Origin: Spirochaetes bacterium RBG_16_49_21
Lineage (GTDB): Bacteria; Spirochaetota; UBA4802; UBA5550
Assembly: GCA_001829495.1 (NCBI GenBank)
Contig: MIBJ01000001.1
Span: 66,414-120,513 of the forward strand
DNA length: 54,100 nucleotides
Direction: 5' to 3'
Below the pieces are notes generated by a model. It did not search any database. It saw only the letters and a list, made by a program, of their open reading frames with translations, and was not told the origin of the DNA. The position numbers were made by a program, and so were the translations under genes. Below, in pieces: positions 1 through 9,152 of this stretch (positions are counted from its first letter, which is position 1; every line of letters starts with the position of its first letter).

Positions 1-1203
1 CGCTGCCAATTCCAGGGGAATCCCGGCCTTCCGTAATTCGTAGTAAGCCATCCATGATGCCAAATTGGAGACCCCGATCCCGCACAGGATGAGCCGGTAT
101 TTTTTCTCTTTGATGATCTCCTGCAGCTTGCGTGAAGCCCCGAAGACCAGCTTCTCCGCGGGGGTGATTTCCTCAGGGTACGGCAGCTGGTCCGCGGAAT
201 CGGCCAGCTCAGATGTCCAGGAGTCCTTATGGATACGCCCCATGAGAAACCATATCCGCTTTTGACCGAGGCGGGTTAAAAAGTCCTCATGAAGGCGGCA
301 ACCCAGTACCCATTTTTCAATCCAGGCCTGATACTGGTCAGGACTCCGGCTGGCCCGCCGCGCTTCCAGAATAAATTCCTCGTCCTCGCCATAACCGTTA
401 AAATCGGGAATTCCCAAAGCATGGAGCCCCACCGGATGCGCCCCAAGGGGGACCGGGCATACGGCGCGGACTGCATACCCGGGAATCTGGGCCATGTATG
501 AATAGCGGCGGATAAAATCCGCATCCACGACCTTCTCTACGGTAACGATCACGCCCTCTTTCGCCGCAAGGGCGCCGTAATGATTTGTTGAGTACGGCGC
601 GGCCAGTATTGTATTCCCCTCCGCATCCGCAGCCCAGCCGTGAGCCAGGCTGATGTCCGGATTGAGGGCTTTTACAAGACCCGCCGATTCTCCCTCTGCA
701 AAGGGGTTGGGAGCCTTGCAAAAATTTTCCCGGTTTTCGGATTCCATGGAGCTGCCGACGATCGATTTAGTGGGGAAAAAGGGAAGCCCCATGGCGCCTG
801 CCATGAGTCTCAGGGTCAAAGAAAGATGAGTCCAGCTTTCCGGCGTCACATAGCCTTCGCGAAAAGCCCGGGTCAAGACCGGGTTGGGGACCGGGAACGG
901 ATACGCATCGCCGCAGAATGAGGAAATGATTCTGCGGCACAACCTGCCGTGGGCAAAAACCGCGTAGCTGTAGGCTCCGCCGCCGGTGCCGATTAAGGTG
1001 AATCCCGGATCTTTCCCCCAAAATTGACGCGCGATCTCATAATAAGCCGCCGTCGGGAAGGGCATTCCATTCCCCGCGTGAATGCTTATTCCGGGCTTCA
1101 CGTATCTGCGGACCGCCTCCGAAAGATCCATTACTTTATTTTCAGTCCGGACTTCCGGGCTTGCCAATCTCTTCTGCAAAAATTGTAGCAGATCTGGATC
1201 CAC
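1..1203 (-). CDS. CoA-transferase, A and B domains fused (partial, runs off left edge)
   Basis: An open frame without stops runs from a GTG at 1203 to the left edge (401 codons), so the 3' end is missing. The GTG is preceded by AAGGAG at 5 nt spacing. Residues about 24-340 resemble the glutaconate/3-oxoacid CoA-transferase A subunit (MDLSEAVRRYVKPG, then a glycine-rich GTGGGAYSYA stretch). From about residue 355 the pattern LILCGIGVSNLASWMAYYEL looks like the start of a B subunit, so the two subunits seem fused. The family moves CoA between carboxylic acids through a glutamyl-CoA intermediate. The substrate cannot be told. It lies 260 bp downstream of a thiamine-diphosphate lyase-like gene on the same strand, which may supply or consume the acyl-CoA. 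Confidence 0.8.
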   Translation of the reverse strand, partial: MDPDLLQFLQKRLASPEVRTENKVMDLSEAVRRYVKPGISIHAGNGMPFPTAAYYEIARQFWGKDPGFTLIGTGGGAYSYAVFAHGRLCRRIISSFCGDAYPFPVPNPVLTRAFREGYVTPESWTHLSLTLRLMAGAMGLPFFPTKSIVGSSMESENRENFCKAPNPFAEGESAGLVKALNPDISLAHGWAADAEGNTILAAPYSTNHYGALAAKEGVIVTVEKVVDADFIRRYSYMAQIPGYAVRAVCPVPLGAHPVGLHALGIPDFNGYGEDEEFILEARRASRSPDQYQAWIEKWVLGCRLHEDFLTRLGQKRIWFLMGRIHKDSWTSELADSADQLPYPEEITPAEKLVFGASRKLQEIIKEKKYRLILCGIGVSNLASWMAYYELRKAGIPLELAA

Positions 1204-1250
1204 TTTAGCTCCTTGAGTGCTGATGTATAAAAAGATGCTCCCGCAGAGAC

Positions 1251-1410
1251 GACCTCACCCCCCGGCCCCCTCTCCCATTAAGAAATGAATAAAGGAGAGG
1301 GGGAGTCTAAGGATGAAGCTTAATGCTTCGGAAACCCTCTCCCCCTTGAAGGCGGGGATGCGCATCCCCGCCTTCAAGGAGGAGAGGGTGCGCGGAGCGC
1401 GGGTGAGGTC
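1251..1410. repeat. Palindromic intergenic repeat with terminal inverted repeats
   Basis: The element begins GACCTCACCC (1251-1260) and ends GGGTGAGGTC (1401-1410), an exact inverted pair. Inside are C-rich and G-rich arms (CCCCCTCTCC and GGAGAGGGGG) and a perfect 36-bp palindrome at 1344-1379. A related element lies at 32198-32311. It resembles non-coding MITE-like or REP-like dispersed repeats. The central hairpin could also stop transcription between the two flanking minus-strand genes. Confidence 0.6.
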
Positions 1411-1463
1411 AGAGTATGAAATGTACTGAATAGTTACGTCAAGAAAATTATCACTATCGATCT

Positions 1464-3197
1464 TTACATCGAAATCGATCCCTTGCGAAAATCCGTTTTT
1501 CCGATCAGGGCGTTTAGGAGCACCGGCGTGCCCTTCCGCGACAGATCGAGCGCCTGCCGTATCGTGGCGTCGATCTGATCCTCGCCGGCTATCAAAAATC
1601 CCCGGGCGCCAAAGCTATCGGCTATGCCGTGATAATTCGCGTAGCGCAACACCGTGGCCACGTCATCCTTAAGGTACACGACCTGATCGCGGCCGATCTG
1701 CGTCCATCCCGCGTCATTACCGATAACGGCGATCACCGGCAGCTTGTGCCGTACGAAGGTATCGAATTCAATGATGCTGTAGCCTGCTGCGCCGTCACCC
1801 CAGAGGAGCCAAACGTCAGCCTCAGGCCTGCAGAGTTTGGCTCCCAGCGCAAAACCGGCGCCCACGCCCAGGGTACCGAATACGCCCGGATCGAGCCATG
1901 ACAGGGGGCTTCGGGGCCGCACGATATACGATGCAGTGGAGATAAAATCGCCGCCGTCGGCAACAATGACGCCCGCATCGCTTACCGCGCCGTCAATCTT
2001 TTCCAGCAACAACAGGGGATTCACATATTCGGTTTTTTGTCCCGCGAGGATTTTGATCTCTTCCTCCCGCTCCTGTTCGCGGCCCTGCAACACCCTCATC
2101 CAATCATCACGGGAGCCGCTCCTTTTGATTAACGACGAGCAGGCTGTAAGAAACTCGGCAGGATCGGCGTGAACGGCGAGATCAGGCTTATGATTTAATG
2201 TCAAATCATGCCTGCTCCGGTTTATTGCGATCGTGGCCGCTTCCTTATTGATGGAAAGGCCGTAATCAAGACGGAAATCGCAGGGCATTCCCGCCAGAAT
2301 AACGCAATCCGCTTCCGCCAGGGCCGCATTCCGCTTATGATGCAATTGAAGTGGATCATGCCCTTCCAGCAGTCCCCGCGCCATTCCGGTCAGGTACACC
2401 GGGATATTCATCATGCGGATCGATTCTGCAAGCTGGGATGCCCTCCCCGGGTTAAGAGCTGCCTGGCTCCCGACAATGAGCAGCGACCGCGCGGATTTAT
2501 CAATTAATTGGAGTGCTTTGACCACCGTGCGCCTCCTCATATCCGGCTTCACTGAAGCTATAGTATCATGAGCCATGGAATCGAGATCGCAGGCGTACAT
2601 TCTGTCCAGATGCCGTTTGAGGTACCAGGATATCACCTTTTTTCGGAACGAGTCCGCCTTCCCCGCCGAACTTTTTGTTTTATACCAGAGGCGGACCAAT
2701 TCCTCATCATAGAGAAGGTCTATGGGGCATTCGATGAAGACCGGTCCGGGAACGCCCGACTGTGCGAATGCGAAGGCAAATTCGATGACGGGAATGAAAT
2801 CGCAGTTCCTTTTTATGGTGAATACCGCTTTCACAGCGGAGCGGACGAGCGACACCTGGTCGATATCCTGAAGAGAGCCCCTGCCCTTGAGCACGGTTGC
2901 CGCAGCCCCGCCGAAGACAACGAGGGGCGATTGCGCCATGCTTGCGTTCACGAGGGCGGTAACGCTGTTGGCGACGCCGGGACCGGCCGTCACCGCGGCG
3001 ACCCCGGGAATTCCGGTGAGCCTGCTCACGGCATCGGCGGCGAAAACGGCAGTGGCCTCATGACGCACGTCAATAATCCTGATCCCGGCCTTATTCGATT
3101 CGGTAAGTATGGGTGAGATATGACCGCCGCATACCGTGAACAGGTAGCGGACATCGTGCTCTTTCAATATCTGCGCGATGATGGCCCCGCCATTCAT
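1464..3197 (-). CDS. Thiamine-diphosphate enzyme, acetolactate synthase-like / 2-hydroxyacyl-CoA lyase (ILVBL/HACL2-like)
   Basis: 577 residues with the three-domain layout of the acetolactate synthase superfamily. The N-terminal pyrimidine domain has the activating Glu47 ([13 protein letters not shown]) and GGHISPIL; a central domain spans about 205-345; the C-terminal domain has the diphosphate motif GDGAAGYS at 467-474 with Asn494. The wording of the N-terminal half is closest, from memory, to human ILVBL, a 2-hydroxyacyl-CoA lyase, rather than to IlvB. No small regulatory subunit gene is nearby, which argues against true acetolactate synthase. The ATG at 3197 is chosen over a GTG 15 bp upstream because AAGGAGG sits 5 nt before it. 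Benzaldehyde lyase or oxalyl-CoA decarboxylase activity remains possible. Confidence 0.8.
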   Translation of the reverse strand: MNGGAIIAQILKEHDVRYLFTVCGGHISPILTESNKAGIRIIDVRHEATAVFAADAVSRLTGIPGVAAVTAGPGVANSVTALVNASMAQSPLVVFGGAAATVLKGRGSLQDIDQVSLVRSAVKAVFTIKRNCDFIPVIEFAFAFAQSGVPGPVFIECPIDLLYDEELVRLWYKTKSSAGKADSFRKKVISWYLKRHLDRMYACDLDSMAHDTIASVKPDMRRRTVVKALQLIDKSARSLLIVGSQAALNPGRASQLAESIRMMNIPVYLTGMARGLLEGHDPLQLHHKRNAALAEADCVILAGMPCDFRLDYGLSINKEAATIAINRSRHDLTLNHKPDLAVHADPAEFLTACSSLIKRSGSRDDWMRVLQGREQEREEEIKILAGQKTEYVNPLLLLEKIDGAVSDAGVIVADGGDFISTASYIVRPRSPLSWLDPGVFGTLGVGAGFALGAKLCRPEADVWLLWGDGAAGYSIIEFDTFVRHKLPVIAVIGNDAGWTQIGRDQVVYLKDDVATVLRYANYHGIADSFGARGFLIAGEDQIDATIRQALDLSRKGTPVLLNALIGKTDFRKGSISM

Positions 3198-3398
3198 AAA
3201 AGCCTCCTTCACGAGGATAAAATCGTCTGTGGCTTGTTCCGGTGTTGAATATCTATTTTAATATAGGGAACAATAATTTGCAATTCAATTATGCAGTGGA
3301 GATGCTAAAACCTCCCCCCCCTTGACTCAGCAATGAATCAAAATTTTATTGCATTTTATGGTCAGCCGAATTTGTATTGTCTCCAAAAGGAATCCGGC

Positions 3399-4259
3399 AT
3401 GGAAGAGAAAATATACACGGGTATATTGACCCAAAAGGATAATTCAACCTTTTTAACCGATTCAAGAGGGAGACGCCATTTCGAGCGTGAAAAGATATGG
3501 TCCGGATACGTCGCCCACTGGCTCGGAAAAAAGGTCAATGCCCGGTACGTGCGGCAGAAGGATTATGATACCGGCAGAAACATCGTCATCATGCGGCCGC
3601 ATACGGAGCCGTCCGCGGTTCCGTTTGTCGAGCTCTACTATAATGAGCGGCTGGTTAAATATAAATTTTCCCTGCTCGGCCATTTGGCGATTAACGTGAA
3701 CGGCGGAATTTTTAATTTTTCCCACCTTATCAATGAAAATGAGATAATCTCCGAAGAGGAATACTTTTACCGGCCCGCGCTCGGAGAGTTCGCGCCCCAT
3801 CCGGTAACCGGCAGATTCAATGTGGAAGACAAAACCCGGCCCTATTACGATAAGTTCGGCAGAAACTTCATGCGCACCATTCATGTGCTGAGGATGGAGG
3901 GCGTTGATGCCGGCCGCCTCGGCGCCTACTATAAAACAGTGTTGTCCGAGATAGTGGCCGCACCCGATCCGAAGCGGCCGGAAAAATACCGCGATTTCAG
4001 CCTTTTTACCCGAAGCTGCGTGACCATCATACGCGACGGGCTTCTCGGCTACGGGTTCAGGGATCTTAAAGGAATCTTTCCGAGGGATTTTTTCATCAAC
4101 GCAGCGTATAATCTGTTGAAATTAAACGGCAGTGACTCCCTACAGGTGAAGCTCTTCCGCATGCCACAGCTCAAGGTGCCGGAGGCTCTCTACAGCGCCC
4201 TCACCGTAATAACGAATCCGATCAACAGGGTACTGGCGGGGAGACTGCCGGATTATTAG
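3399..4259 (+). CDS. Uncharacterised protein, possible permuted papain-like (Lnb/NlpC-like) fold
   Basis: 286 residues, soluble, no signal peptide or membrane segment visible. A histidine in LLGHLAINVNGGIFNFS is followed about 120 residues later by a cysteine in FTRSCVTIIRDGLLGYG. This His-then-Cys order and spacing resembles circularly permuted papain-like families (DUF4105/Lnb, NlpC/P60-like), which are peptidases, amidases or acyltransferases. The assignment is tentative, because the match is by motif only. The ATG at 3399 has AGGA at 7 nt; an in-frame ATG at 3333 would add 22 residues but lacks a ribosome site. It lies 36 bp upstream of the SGNH hydrolase on the same strand. Confidence 0.6.
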   Translation: MEEKIYTGILTQKDNSTFLTDSRGRRHFEREKIWSGYVAHWLGKKVNARYVRQKDYDTGRNIVIMRPHTEPSAVPFVELYYNERLVKYKFSLLGHLAINVNGGIFNFSHLINENEIISEEEYFYRPALGEFAPHPVTGRFNVEDKTRPYYDKFGRNFMRTIHVLRMEGVDAGRLGAYYKTVLSEIVAAPDPKRPEKYRDFSLFTRSCVTIIRDGLLGYGFRDLKGIFPRDFFINAAYNLLKLNGSDSLQVKLFRMPQLKVPEALYSALTVITNPINRVLAGRLPDY

Positions 4260-4295
4260 AGTTGTTGCATACCAAAATTTTTTAACGGGTTTTAA

Positions 4296-6401
4296 ATGAA
4301 AAAAATCAAACTCATCTTATTTATAATTTGCGGAATCATCGGGCTTGCGGTTTCATTAAGCTTTACCCGAACGATGAAGGCGGTCCTTCATGATTACCTG
4401 ATCGAAAAATATAATAACTCACGGGACGAATTTAACCGGATATATTTTAAAAAAGGTTTCTGGATAAACCCTTATGAAAGATACATGCAGGGATCCGGCC
4501 TCCAAAAAAAATTTACCTTCCCAATATATTTTAAGCCTTCCGTACATAATGAAAAGGTCACCCGGATGAGCTTTGATCTGGAAATGTCTCCGGTGAATAC
4601 CGGATTTCAGTTCAAAAGTATCTGCGATGATTATCTTATTCTTCTTTTTAACAGCACCGGGAAGGACTCATCCGGCTTCAGGATCAGTGCTGTGAATTTC
4701 ATCCCCAGCGGCTGGATTGTCTTGAGCGAAAACGGCATCAGGCTCATTCAGCCGGTCAACTTCACGTTCCAGAGCAAAAAACAGGAGAGAGTGACGGCAT
4801 CGATAACGCCGGAATCGATGCAATTAACCATCGGCAACCGAAGTTTCGTCTTGCCGGGGAATTTTAATAAAACCGGCGTCGGGTTTTTATTGGGCACCGC
4901 CGACACCGCCATGAAAAATCTGGAAATTCTCTATAACGAAAAAATCTACAAGGATCTGGCACCCTATGACACAACAGTCGACCCTCTGCTCCTGGCGCTC
5001 GTCTTTTTAATCCCATTGCTGAACTGGCTCTGCTTTTCATATGTTGTGGCCAGATATTTTGAATTTGGCGCTTTTAAATTTATGCTGAGCGATTTCCCGG
5101 TAATCTTTTTATTTCTATTCTTCAAGGTAAATCCGCATAAGACATTTTGTTATGCCACGGCCCTGGTACTGTTCCTGATTTTTTTCATAAGAACAATAAT
5201 ATTCGCAAAATTTCTTTATCATCTGAAAGATATAAACGACATCAGAAAAAAGGGATTCGCGATCCTCTCGGTTTTAACAGTCGCGGTATTTGCGGGGATC
5301 TACCTGCTCGCCCTCTTCAATGCGGACAAATTGCAGCCGGGCGAAACATTCATCGAAAAAAAAGAGATTTCCCTCCCCATTTTAGGCATCCTGTTTTTGT
5401 CGACAACCTCCCTGTTTATATATTATGAAAGATTCAGCCAGCTTATCCGCCTTGCGGCAATCTCGATAACCATACTGTTCTTTACCGCAATGCCCAAATA
5501 TTTTCGCACCGATTCCTACTTTTCAACGGCGGATAAACTATTTAAACCCAATGCCATGTACTATCATTATAACGGCAAGGCCAAGACAAAGCCGATGAGC
5601 ATAATAAGACCCGGGTACCGGAGAATATTTTTCGCGGGAGGATCCGCCACCTATGGATTCCCCATGGATATTAATGGAAAGGCATTCCCGGAACAGTTTG
5701 AAGAAATCCTAAACAGAACGGGTGCAAAGGTTGATGCATTCAATATCGGCATGCTGGGACATACCATATCCTCATTACGATATTCAATTGAAAAAAATGA
5801 TCTCCTGAACAAATATCCGATTGATCTGCTGGTTCTTTATCTCGGATATAACGATGCGTCACTATACCCAAAATTATATGGATTTATAGACAAGACGGAT
5901 TGGCAAAGCATAAACTTTATGAATTCCTCAAGTTTTCCACGGCGTATTTTCAGGATGATTCAGTTTTCGCCTCCAATAAGCTATCTTCTTCTCGCAAAAT
6001 CAATGTTTATCGAACCACCGACACGTCCACCAAAAGAGGCTCAATTGAAAAGTACCGCCCGGCATACAATAAAACTGCCGCGCGTATCCGTGCAGGAAGA
6101 GGGTGAGCATGTGGCATGGTTCAATAGAGAATGTAAAAAAAGAAAAATTTTATTAATTATTGTTCCTGAATTATATAACAGAACGCGCTCGCTGGCCGAG
6201 GCTTTATCACAAAATCCCCAGCAAAAGGCGATGGTGGAGGCTGCAAAGGTGCATAAGATCCCGGTAATAGACTGCTACCCGAAATTCAACAGCTTGAATA
6301 ACATTTACCTGTATGATCCGGTTCATTTGAATTATGAAGGAAATAAAAAGCTGGCCGAGATTCTTGCAGAAAAACTGAAGCCTTATCTAAGTAAAATTTA
6401 A
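4296..6401 (+). CDS. Multi-pass membrane protein with C-terminal SGNH/GDSL hydrolase domain
   Basis: 701 residues. One N-terminal membrane segment (about 4-24), an extracytoplasmic stretch to about 225, then about six membrane segments to about 405. The C-terminal third has the SGNH blocks: the nucleophile region AGGSATYGFP (about 448), the Asn block LGYNDAS (about 515) and the catalytic pair in YDPVHLNYEGNK near the end. Such proteins usually act as esterases or O-acyltransferase partners on exported glycans. SGNH proteins are often found with carbamoyltransferase/DUF5989/SxtJ sets, and here that set converges on this gene from the opposite strand. The substrate is unknown. The ribosome site is weak, so the start is less certain than the reading frame. 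Confidence 0.75.
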   Translation: MKKIKLILFIICGIIGLAVSLSFTRTMKAVLHDYLIEKYNNSRDEFNRIYFKKGFWINPYERYMQGSGLQKKFTFPIYFKPSVHNEKVTRMSFDLEMSPVNTGFQFKSICDDYLILLFNSTGKDSSGFRISAVNFIPSGWIVLSENGIRLIQPVNFTFQSKKQERVTASITPESMQLTIGNRSFVLPGNFNKTGVGFLLGTADTAMKNLEILYNEKIYKDLAPYDTTVDPLLLALVFLIPLLNWLCFSYVVARYFEFGAFKFMLSDFPVIFLFLFFKVNPHKTFCYATALVLFLIFFIRTIIFAKFLYHLKDINDIRKKGFAILSVLTVAVFAGIYLLALFNADKLQPGETFIEKKEISLPILGILFLSTTSLFIYYERFSQLIRLAAISITILFFTAMPKYFRTDSYFSTADKLFKPNAMYYHYNGKAKTKPMSIIRPGYRRIFFAGGSATYGFPMDINGKAFPEQFEEILNRTGAKVDAFNIGMLGHTISSLRYSIEKNDLLNKYPIDLLVLYLGYNDASLYPKLYGFIDKTDWQSINFMNSSSFPRRIFRMIQFSPPISYLLLAKSMFIEPPTRPPKEAQLKSTARHTIKLPRVSVQEEGEHVAWFNRECKKRKILLIIVPELYNRTRSLAEALSQNPQQKAMVEAAKVHKIPVIDCYPKFNSLNNIYLYDPVHLNYEGNKKLAEILAEKLKPYLSKI

Positions 6402-6455
6402 TTGCGAAGGTACCGCGGCATACCCCGTGTCCTTGAGGCTGACCGACGCTTATCA

Positions 6456-8315
6456 TTAATCAAGCTGGTATATTTTGCGCCAATCCGCTTCTTCCTTGAA
6501 ATCCTTCTGTTCCTTTTTATCAAATAAAAAATTATCCATAGCCAGATAATCCATTTCGGTGCGCATAAAGCACCGAAAGGCATCCAGCGGCGTACAAACG
6601 ATCGGCTCTCCTCTCACATTAAAGCTGGTATTGACGATAACCCCGTAGCCGGTCTGTCTTTTAAATTCATTGATCAGCTCCCAAAATCTCTCGTTTGTCT
6701 GCCTGTTCACGCTCTGAATCCGGGCTGAATAATCGATATGCGTTACGGCCGGAATATCCGAGCGCAGATGATAGAGCCGGTCAAACATGGCCATGGTTTC
6801 ATAATCCCTCGGGAGGGGATTCCTCCTGCTCTCTTTAACCGGGGCAACGAGAAGCATGTAGGGAGAAGGCCGGTCAAGATCAAAATATTCCTGAATATTC
6901 TCTTCCAATACCGAGGGCGCAAAAGGCCTGAAGCCCTCCCGGTATTTGATCTTTAGATTCAGCTTTTTCTGCATATCAGAGTGCCGTGCGTCTCCCAGGA
7001 TCGATCTATTCCCCAGGGCCCGCGGGCCGTATTCCATTCTACCCTGAAACCATCCAACAACTTTGCCCTCTGCGATGAGGCCGGCAACGACGGAAACGAG
7101 GTCGGCAAAGGCGCTGTAATATTTATAGGGAGCATCGAATTTCAATGCGACCCTTTCAATGTCCCTCCGGCCAAATTGAGGCCCCAGAAATGAGCCGGCC
7201 ATGGAGTCGGGCCTCTGAATTGTCGTCCTCTCCTCTCCCTTCCAGATATGCCACGCGACAAGCGCGGCCCCCAGGGCGCCGCCGGCATCGCCGGCAGCAG
7301 GCTGAATCCAAAGGTCATCGAAAATTCCGGATCGCAGCAGCTTACCGTTGGCTACGCAATTGAGCGCCACGCCGCCGGCCAATACGAGATTTCTTCTGCC
7401 GGTTAAGCTCTTTGCGCTCTTTGCAAGCCTGAACACGATCTCCTCAGTGACGCGCTGAGCTGCGAGAGCCAGATTCATATAAGGCTCGGTGATGAGCGTC
7501 TCCGGCTCTCTCTTTGTTAAACCGAACAGCCTTTCCCATTTATCCTCATTGCACATCCTCAGTCCGGTCGCGTACTGGAAGTAGTCCATGTTCAAAAGAA
7601 TCGAGCCGTCCTCTTTTATATCCACTATTTCATCCACTATTTTTCTCTCAAATGCCTTTGTCTCTTCTGAATCAGCAGCGCCGTAAGGGGCTAAACCCAT
7701 CAACTTATATTCCCCGCTGTTGACCTTGAAGCCGCAATAGTAGGTAAACGCTGAATAAAACAGACCTAGTGAATGAGGAAAATGGAGCTCGCGCAAAATC
7801 GAAATGCCGTTCTTCTCGCCGTCGCCTATAGTCGTTGTCGCCCATTCTCCGACGCCGTCGATAGTCAGTATCGCGGCATTCTCAAACGGGGAGGGGTAAA
7901 AGGCGCTGGCGGCATGCGAGAGGTGGTGCTCGGGGAATATAAGACCCGGGATACTCCCTCCCAGTTTAGAAAGCTCCTCCCGCAACATGTTCTTCATGAA
8001 GAGCTTTTCCTTGATCCAAACCGGGATGGCGGAAAAAAAGCTCATCAGTCCCCGCGGGGCGAAGGCGTGATACGTTTCAAGCAGGCGCTCAAATTTTATA
8101 TACGGCTTATCATAAAAGGCAATGACCTCCAGGTCCGGGAGAGCCAGGCCGGCTTCCTCAAGAACGTATCGGACCGCATTGACAGGAAACGAAGAATCAT
8201 GCTTCTTCCGGGTGAACCTCTCCTCCTGGGCCGCCGCGACGATCCTTCCGTCAACCACCATTGCGGCGGCGCTGTCGTGATAATAAGCCGATATACCAAG
8301 AATCGCAGATGACAT
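6456..8315 (-). CDS. Carbamoyltransferase (NodU/CmcH/TobZ family)
   Basis: 619 residues, full length for the family. It opens with ILGISAYYHDSAAAMV, the Kae1-like domain start, and includes HHLSHAASAFYPSPF, the glycine-rich GGVALNCVANGKL nucleotide loop and the C-terminal GRMEYGPRALGNRSIL signature. The family uses carbamoyl phosphate and ATP to carbamoylate a hydroxyl on a secondary metabolite or glycan. The start has GAGGT 4-5 nt upstream and lies 21 bp after the DUF5989 gene, so the two are probably co-transcribed. It converges with the SGNH gene (54 bp apart). The acceptor substrate cannot be read from sequence. Confidence 0.93.
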   Translation of the reverse strand: MSSAILGISAYYHDSAAAMVVDGRIVAAAQEERFTRKKHDSSFPVNAVRYVLEEAGLALPDLEVIAFYDKPYIKFERLLETYHAFAPRGLMSFFSAIPVWIKEKLFMKNMLREELSKLGGSIPGLIFPEHHLSHAASAFYPSPFENAAILTIDGVGEWATTTIGDGEKNGISILRELHFPHSLGLFYSAFTYYCGFKVNSGEYKLMGLAPYGAADSEETKAFERKIVDEIVDIKEDGSILLNMDYFQYATGLRMCNEDKWERLFGLTKREPETLITEPYMNLALAAQRVTEEIVFRLAKSAKSLTGRRNLVLAGGVALNCVANGKLLRSGIFDDLWIQPAAGDAGGALGAALVAWHIWKGEERTTIQRPDSMAGSFLGPQFGRRDIERVALKFDAPYKYYSAFADLVSVVAGLIAEGKVVGWFQGRMEYGPRALGNRSILGDARHSDMQKKLNLKIKYREGFRPFAPSVLEENIQEYFDLDRPSPYMLLVAPVKESRRNPLPRDYETMAMFDRLYHLRSDIPAVTHIDYSARIQSVNRQTNERFWELINEFKRQTGYGVIVNTSFNVRGEPIVCTPLDAFRCFMRTEMDYLAMDNFLFDKKEQKDFKEEADWRKIYQLD

Positions 8316-8336
8316 GCAGACCTCAATACCCGTTAT

Positions 8337-8486
8337 CTAAAAAATTGTATATATAAAGGGAGCGATCGCCGAACCGCCGGAGAACACGATTATCAAACCC
8401 AACAGCAGCAGAATTATAATGAGGGGCAGCAACCAGAATTTCTTTCTTGTTTTTATGAAACCCCAGATTTCTTGTAAAAATTCCAT
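8337..8486 (-). CDS. DUF5989 family small membrane protein
   Basis: A 49-residue reading frame starting MEFLQEIWGF, with GGAG 7 nt before the ATG. After a basic stretch (IKTRKKFW) it has one long hydrophobic segment (about residues 18-36) and ends SGGSAIAPFIYTIF. This is the recognisable DUF5989 pattern, and DUF5989 genes commonly sit between carbamoyltransferase and SxtJ genes, exactly as here. Its function is unknown; it may be a small membrane partner of the carbamoyltransferase. It lies 21 bp upstream of the carbamoyltransferase start. Confidence 0.85.
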   Translation of the reverse strand: MEFLQEIWGFIKTRKKFWLLPLIIILLLLGLIIVFSGGSAIAPFIYTIF

Positions 8487-8531
8487 ATTAAATCTCCATT
8501 ATATTAGACTAGTTGCGACACTAATTTAAAT

Positions 8532-8651
8532 GTCATTGCGAGGAGCGCCAGCGACGAAGCAATCGGAATCAGAATAAAAAAGGCCCTATTACACATTAAC
8601 AACAGTCTTTTTAATAGCATTAGCTGATTGCTTCGCTACGCTCGCAATGAC
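8532..8651. repeat. CATTGCGAGGAGCG-type inverted repeat element
   Basis: The left arm at 8532-8564 starts GTCATTGCGAGGAGCG and ends GAAGCAATC. The right arm at 8626-8651 starts GATTGCTTCG and ends CTCGCAATGAC, an imperfect inverted copy. About 60 bp of AT-rich sequence separates them. This pattern is a widespread non-coding palindromic element in bacterial genomes. Here it is inserted between the DUF5989 and SxtJ genes, which are otherwise expected to be adjacent. Confidence 0.75.
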
Positions 8652-8690
8652 GGTTAGTTTAGCAACAAGTTTATTAATTATGCACAATAC

Positions 8691-9113
8691 TTAATATGGT
8701 TTCTCCACATCTTCCCGTCGGAATGCATGATTTCTGACTTGAAATACCGACGAATCATCCTTTTTCCATTTCTTCAGTAAAAGGGTATCCTTGCCCAACA
8801 AGCTTCTCAACAAGCCTACCGGGGTAACAAGAAAAATAAAAATAATGGTCAACAATACCTTGGAAACGAATGTCCCCAATATATGGGCAAAGCCGAACCA
8901 CAGCCACGCGGCAGGTTTATATAGAACAGGCGACACCATATTGATAATCAGAATGATTATAGCAATGACCTGAAAAATCTTAGCCTTGTCAGGGATAAAC
9001 TGGGCAAGAATGAAAAAAATTAAAACAAGCGCCATGCCCGTGTCTTTTGCCTGATCTCTTGTTATATTTTTATAACGAAGATCCGTTCCGGTATGAGCTT
9101 CCGTGTCTATCAT
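8691..9113 (-). CDS. SxtJ family membrane protein
   Basis: 140 residues with three hydrophobic segments (about 27-42, 46-64 and 80-102) and a charged C-terminal tail (LLKKWKKDDSS...). The size, topology and position two genes upstream of a carbamoyltransferase match the SxtJ family, named from the saxitoxin cluster but common in unrelated genomes. Its role is unknown; it probably acts at the membrane with the carbamoyltransferase. It lies 39 bp downstream of the histidine kinase, so co-transcription with that gene is possible. Confidence 0.75.
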   Translation of the reverse strand: MIDTEAHTGTDLRYKNITRDQAKDTGMALVLIFFILAQFIPDKAKIFQVIAIIILIINMVSPVLYKPAAWLWFGFAHILGTFVSKVLLTIIFIFLVTPVGLLRSLLGKDTLLLKKWKKDDSSVFQVRNHAFRREDVEKPY

Positions 9114-9152
9114 AGACCTGTAATTCGATACCTATAGCGTAATGTCAACTAA

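Noticed and set aside
2568-3116. 182-codon plus-strand frame opposite the TPP enzyme
   Set aside because: No ribosome site, no motif, and entirely within a well-supported gene.
7773-8312. 179-codon plus-strand frame opposite the carbamoyltransferase
   Set aside because: Shadow of a conserved gene with no independent support.
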